A stretch of 7,889 nt of DNA from Halobacteriales archaeon (GTDB lineage Archaea > Halobacteriota > Halobacteria > Halorutilales > JAHENH01), in the NCBI GenBank assembly GCA_018609935.1, contig JAHENH010000161.1, positions 1 through 7,889 of the forward strand, in the 5' to 3' direction. The notes under the pieces were generated by a model, which made no database searches, was not told where the DNA came from, and saw nothing but the letters and a program-made list of their open reading frames with translations. Shown here in pieces: positions 5,861 to 7,889 of this stretch (position 1 is the stretch's first letter; each line of letters begins with the position of its first letter). The translations under genes and the position numbers were made by a program.

Positions 5861-7309
5861 ATGGCTGAACTAGATCCATGGGGGTCTTCCTCTATAGATG
5901 ATTATTCTAGACTCTCAGAAGAATTCGGTATAAAAGAATTTTCTAAATCTATATTGAATTCATCTCAAAAAATTAAACCTATGGATCTAATGAGGCGAAA
6001 GATAATATTTGGTCACAGAGATTACGAAAATATATCCAAAGCAATAAGTAATAAAGATGATTTTGCTGCACTCTCTGGATTTATGCCTTCAGGTGAGCCA
6101 CATATAGGGAACATGATGGTTATGAATGAACTAATATGGCATCAAAAACAAGGTGCAGAAACACACTTTGTAATTGCAGACATGGAAGCAAAAGCAGCCA
6201 GAGGTATGACAGAAAAAGAATGTCAAAAATATGCAAAAAGCTATACAGCTTCTATGATAGCACTTGGATTCGACACAGAAAAAGGCCATATATATAAACA
6301 AAGCGAAAATAGAGAACTAAGAAAGCTTGCCTTTGAACTCTCCCAAGAAACTAATTTTAACGAACTAGAAGGAATATATGGATTTGACAAAGAAACAAGT
6401 ATTGGACATATAGAAAGTGTTTTAACACAAACTGCAGATATACTATATCCCCAACTTAAAAAACCTAAACCTACAGTTATACCTGTTGGAATAGACCAAG
6501 ACCCCCATATAAGACTTACAAGAGAACTAGCAAGAAGATCCAGATATTTCGGAGTCACAGAAGCATATGCAAGTTTTGAACTTAAACCAAAATGGAAACC
6601 AAAAGTAAAAGAAGCATTAAAAAAACTTGGTGATAAAACAGAATCTAGAAAAATAGCTGAACAACTAAAAGGAAAAGTAGAAAACAAACTAATCAAAACA
6701 CTGAAATCAGGAGGAAAAGAAAAACTAAAACATAGAATTAGAGTTATCTCAAGAAAGGCACCAAAAGAATCATTTAAAAAAATAAAAAAAACACTTAACG
6801 AAAAATATGAAATACAGGAATTCGAAAAGCATATAGATATATTCAATGCATCAAAACTAAAAATAGAAGAAATAGTTAGAGAAATAGAGATAAAAGAAGG
6901 AGGCCACGGATTTTATCCCCCTTCTTCTATATATCATCGTTTTATGACAGGATTAAAAGGAGGTAAAATGTCATCTAGTATCCCGAAAAGCCATATAGCT
7001 CTAACAGATAAACCACAAAAAGGACATGAAAAAGTAAAAGATGCAGAAACCGGAGGTAGAGAAACAGCCCAAAAACAAAGAGAACTAGGAGGTAAACCAG
7101 ACGAATGCCCAATATATGAACTATACGCATACACAGTAGCCAAAAATGATGAACACGCAAAAAAAGTATACAAAGAATGTAAATCAGGAGAAAGACTATG
7201 TGGAGAATGCAAACAAGAAGCAGCAGAACTAACTTCGCAATTCCTAAAAAAACACAACGAAGAAAGAAAAAAAGCAAAAGAAAAAATAGAAAAAGAAAAC
7301 ATAATATAA
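5861..7309 (+). CDS. trpS: Tryptophanyl-tRNA synthetase with long insertion and four-cysteine motif
   Basis: This class I synthetase charges tRNA-Trp with tryptophan in the cytoplasm. Over 482 residues it shows the HIGH-type motif PHIGN (80-84), GIDQDPH (210-216), typical of archaeal/eukaryotic TrpRS, and the KMSKS-type loop GGKMSSS (367-373). Many archaeal TrpRS are shorter; here about 100 extra residues (roughly 241-345), rich in Lys, lie before the PPSSIYHRFMTGLKGG segment. Haloarchaeal enzymes have a similar region as I recall. After KMSSS, Cys416, Cys440, Cys447 and Cys450 are spaced C-x23-C-x6-C-x2-C, nearly the C-x22-C-x6-C-x2-C iron-sulfur motif of Thermotoga maritima TrpRS. The Lys/Glu-rich tail (463-480) is probably helical. 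The start at 5861 is one base after rps17e and lacks a Shine-Dalgarno sequence. TyrRS is excluded by the overall motif set and the KMSSS context. Confidence 0.95.
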   Translation: MAELDPWGSSSIDDYSRLSEEFGIKEFSKSILNSSQKIKPMDLMRRKIIFGHRDYENISKAISNKDDFAALSGFMPSGEPHIGNMMVMNELIWHQKQGAETHFVIADMEAKAARGMTEKECQKYAKSYTASMIALGFDTEKGHIYKQSENRELRKLAFELSQETNFNELEGIYGFDKETSIGHIESVLTQTADILYPQLKKPKPTVIPVGIDQDPHIRLTRELARRSRYFGVTEAYASFELKPKWKPKVKEALKKLGDKTESRKIAEQLKGKVENKLIKTLKSGGKEKLKHRIRVISRKAPKESFKKIKKTLNEKYEIQEFEKHIDIFNASKLKIEEIVREIEIKEGGHGFYPPSSIYHRFMTGLKGGKMSSSIPKSHIALTDKPQKGHEKVKDAETGGRETAQKQRELGGKPDECPIYELYAYTVAKNDEHAKKVYKECKSGERLCGECKQEAAELTSQFLKKHNEERKKAKEKIEKENII

Positions 7310-7502
7310 AAAACCCTAACTCCTAAAAACCTATACAAAAACAACTTAGTAACATCAATATAACCTATAGTTCCAGAAATATATGTATTTCTTTTAATTT
7401 ATATATATCTAAAAATAAATAATCGTCTATAGAGTACTACAAATATAAACTGATAATAAATGTACTAGGAAGTTATAAAACTGATTATAAAGTTTAGAGC
7501 GG
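7310..7502. other. 193-bp convergent intergenic region with T-rich tract and a 14-bp near-repeat
   Basis: This lies between the ends of trpS and the 70-residue gene. A T-rich stretch TATTTCTTTTAATTT (7386-7400) could act as an archaeal-type, hairpin-free terminator for trpS. Near the right end, AAACTGATAATAAA (7447-7460) recurs as AAACTGATTATAAA (7478-7491) with one mismatch and a 31-base period, almost three helical turns. No tRNA or reading frame is apparent. Confidence 0.35.
7386..7400 (+). terminator. Possible T-rich terminator after trpS
   Basis: A pyrimidine run, TATTTCTTTTAATTT, begins about 77 bases beyond the trpS stop, with no preceding hairpin. Archaeal RNA polymerase can terminate at such oligo-T tracts, and the neighbouring gene is convergent, so a terminator is expected here. 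The run is interrupted and the region is generally AT-rich, so this is tentative. Confidence 0.25.
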
Positions 7503-7715
7503 TTAATTTCCTTTTTCTCTATCGTATTTTACTGTATTGTCCTTATTCGCAGCATCAGGACTAATCCACTTGCTTCTATCATAGTCGCAAGATGGAAGCA
7601 TTATCATTAATTCTCTTGTTAAATATTGTTCTGGCGACATATCAAAATCATCAGCTCGCTTTTCAACTACGGTTTCAGCTATCGGATCAGGAATTTCAAC
7701 TGTATATTCAGCCAT
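7503..7715 (-). CDS. Small protein of 70 residues, ribbon-helix-helix-like N-terminus, function unknown
   Basis: The frame runs from ATG at 7715 to TAA at 7503. Residues 3-8 (EYTVEI) could form the short strand, 10-22 the first helix and 27-40 (SPEQYLTRELMIML) the second, as in Arc/MetJ/CopG-type ribbon-helix-helix proteins. The family match is by pattern only. The second half (41-70) is polar, contains one Cys44 and a Trp50, and looks unstructured. The base composition is less AT-rich than the flanks, supporting a real gene. It is followed by the convergent end of trpS and lies downstream of another minus-strand gene after a 67-bp gap with TATA-like sequence. No toxin partner is seen, so an antitoxin role is not supported. 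It may instead be a small DNA-binding regulator or another small structural protein. Confidence 0.65.
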   Translation of the reverse strand: MAEYTVEIPDPIAETVVEKRADDFDMSPEQYLTRELMIMLPSCDYDRSKWISPDAANKDNTVKYDREKGN

Positions 7716-7752
7716 ATTTTATTTTTTTATATTTTTTTGTTTATTATTTATG

Positions 7753-7764
7753 TTTTTATATTAT
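7753..7764 (-). promoter_or_regulatory. Candidate TATA box for the 70-residue gene
   Basis: The minus strand reads ATAATATAAAAA, centred about 44 bases before the ATG at 7715, which predicts a leader of about 17 bases. The whole 67-bp gap is nearly pure A on this strand, so position alone is not decisive. No Shine-Dalgarno sequence is present. Confidence 0.25.
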
Positions 7765-7782
7765 TTTTTGTTTTGTTTTTCG

Positions 7783-7889
7783 TTATTCTTCTTCTTTTTC
7801 TTCTAGGTATTCGTCTGCTTCTTCTCTTTTGACTGTTGGTGTGACTTGGTATAGGTGTTCTTCGACTTCTTGTTTTACTGTTTCTAGGT
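7783..7889 (-). CDS. C-terminal end of an unidentified acidic protein, cut by the right edge
   Basis: My translation of the minus strand from the right edge gives 35 residues ending at a TAA (7785-7783): LETVKQEVEEHLYQVTP, then TVKREEADEYLEEKEEE, with one partial codon before them. The other two minus-strand frames do not give as sensible a product, and the Glu-rich helical tail is typical of a real archaeal C-terminus. The protein cannot be identified from this fragment. It is upstream of and in the same direction as the 70-residue gene, but the AT-rich gap between them suggests separate transcription starts. Confidence 0.7.
   Translation of the reverse strand, partial: LETVKQEVEEHLYQVTPTVKREEADEYLEEKEEE

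Noticed and set aside
6241..6846. Minus-strand open frame of about 200 codons opposite trpS
   Set aside because: It overlaps TrpRS completely. The Ser/Phe/Leu-rich product follows from a Lys/Glu-rich gene read backwards, and no family motif is visible.
6934..7344. Minus-strand hydrophobic open frames opposite the trpS 3' end
   Set aside because: They look like membrane proteins only because the opposite strand encodes Lys/Glu-rich helices; the trpS motifs in this stretch are decisive.
7626..7832. Plus-strand open frame with a Phe/Ile/Leu-rich product
   Set aside because: It spans the 70-residue gene, the T-rich gap and the end of the next minus-strand gene. The product is low complexity caused by T-runs.

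Overview
The window is archaeal and AT-rich (I estimate roughly one third G+C by eye). The evidence is a eukaryote/archaea-type ribosomal protein eS17, an archaeal TrpRS, a response regulator with a HalX-like C-terminus, and a type IV pilus ATPase/platform pair of the two-domain kind known from haloarchaea. Protein motifs repeatedly resemble haloarchaeal homologues, but the low G+C does not fit ordinary Halobacteria. A nanohaloarchaeal/DPANN lineage or another low-GC halophile-related euryarchaeon fits better. That placement is inference.

Left part (1-5400), all on the minus strand. In transcription order: a receiver-HalX response regulator (5400-4852), a MinD/ParA-family ATPase (4797-4090), a 220-bp AT-rich gap, a PilB/TadA-type secretion ATPase (3869-1911), then directly abutting it a PilC/TadC-type membrane platform protein (1910 to beyond position 1). 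Together they look like a pilus assembly motor with a polarity/positioning ATPase and a phospho-switch next to it. The arrangement resembles bacterial Tad loci, where TadZ/CpaE joins a receiver-like domain to a ParA-like ATPase. No pilins, prepilin peptidase or histidine kinase are visible in the window.

Centre (5401-5676): a 276-bp divergent intergenic region with TATA-like elements facing both ways and two small inverted repeats.

Right part: a plus-strand pair, rps17e (5677-5859) and trpS (5861-7309), separated by one base. The TrpRS carries a large lysine-rich insertion before KMSSS and, after KMSSS, four cysteines spaced C-x23-C-x6-C-x2-C. This is close to the [4Fe-4S] motif known from Thermotoga maritima TrpRS. 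Convergent to it, on the minus strand, lie a 70-residue protein with a ribbon-helix-helix-like look (7715-7503) and the C-terminal tail of an unidentified acidic gene that enters from the right edge (ends at 7783).

None of the six visible starts has a clear Shine-Dalgarno sequence. Several have TATA-like boxes at distances that predict leaderless or short-leader mRNAs. The points most worth a second look are the receiver/MinD/pilus-motor neighbourhood, the Asp-to-Asn change at the MinD position expected to hold a catalytic Asp, the exact 55-bp in-frame repeat in the ATPase linker, and the iron-sulfur-like cysteine motif in TrpRS.
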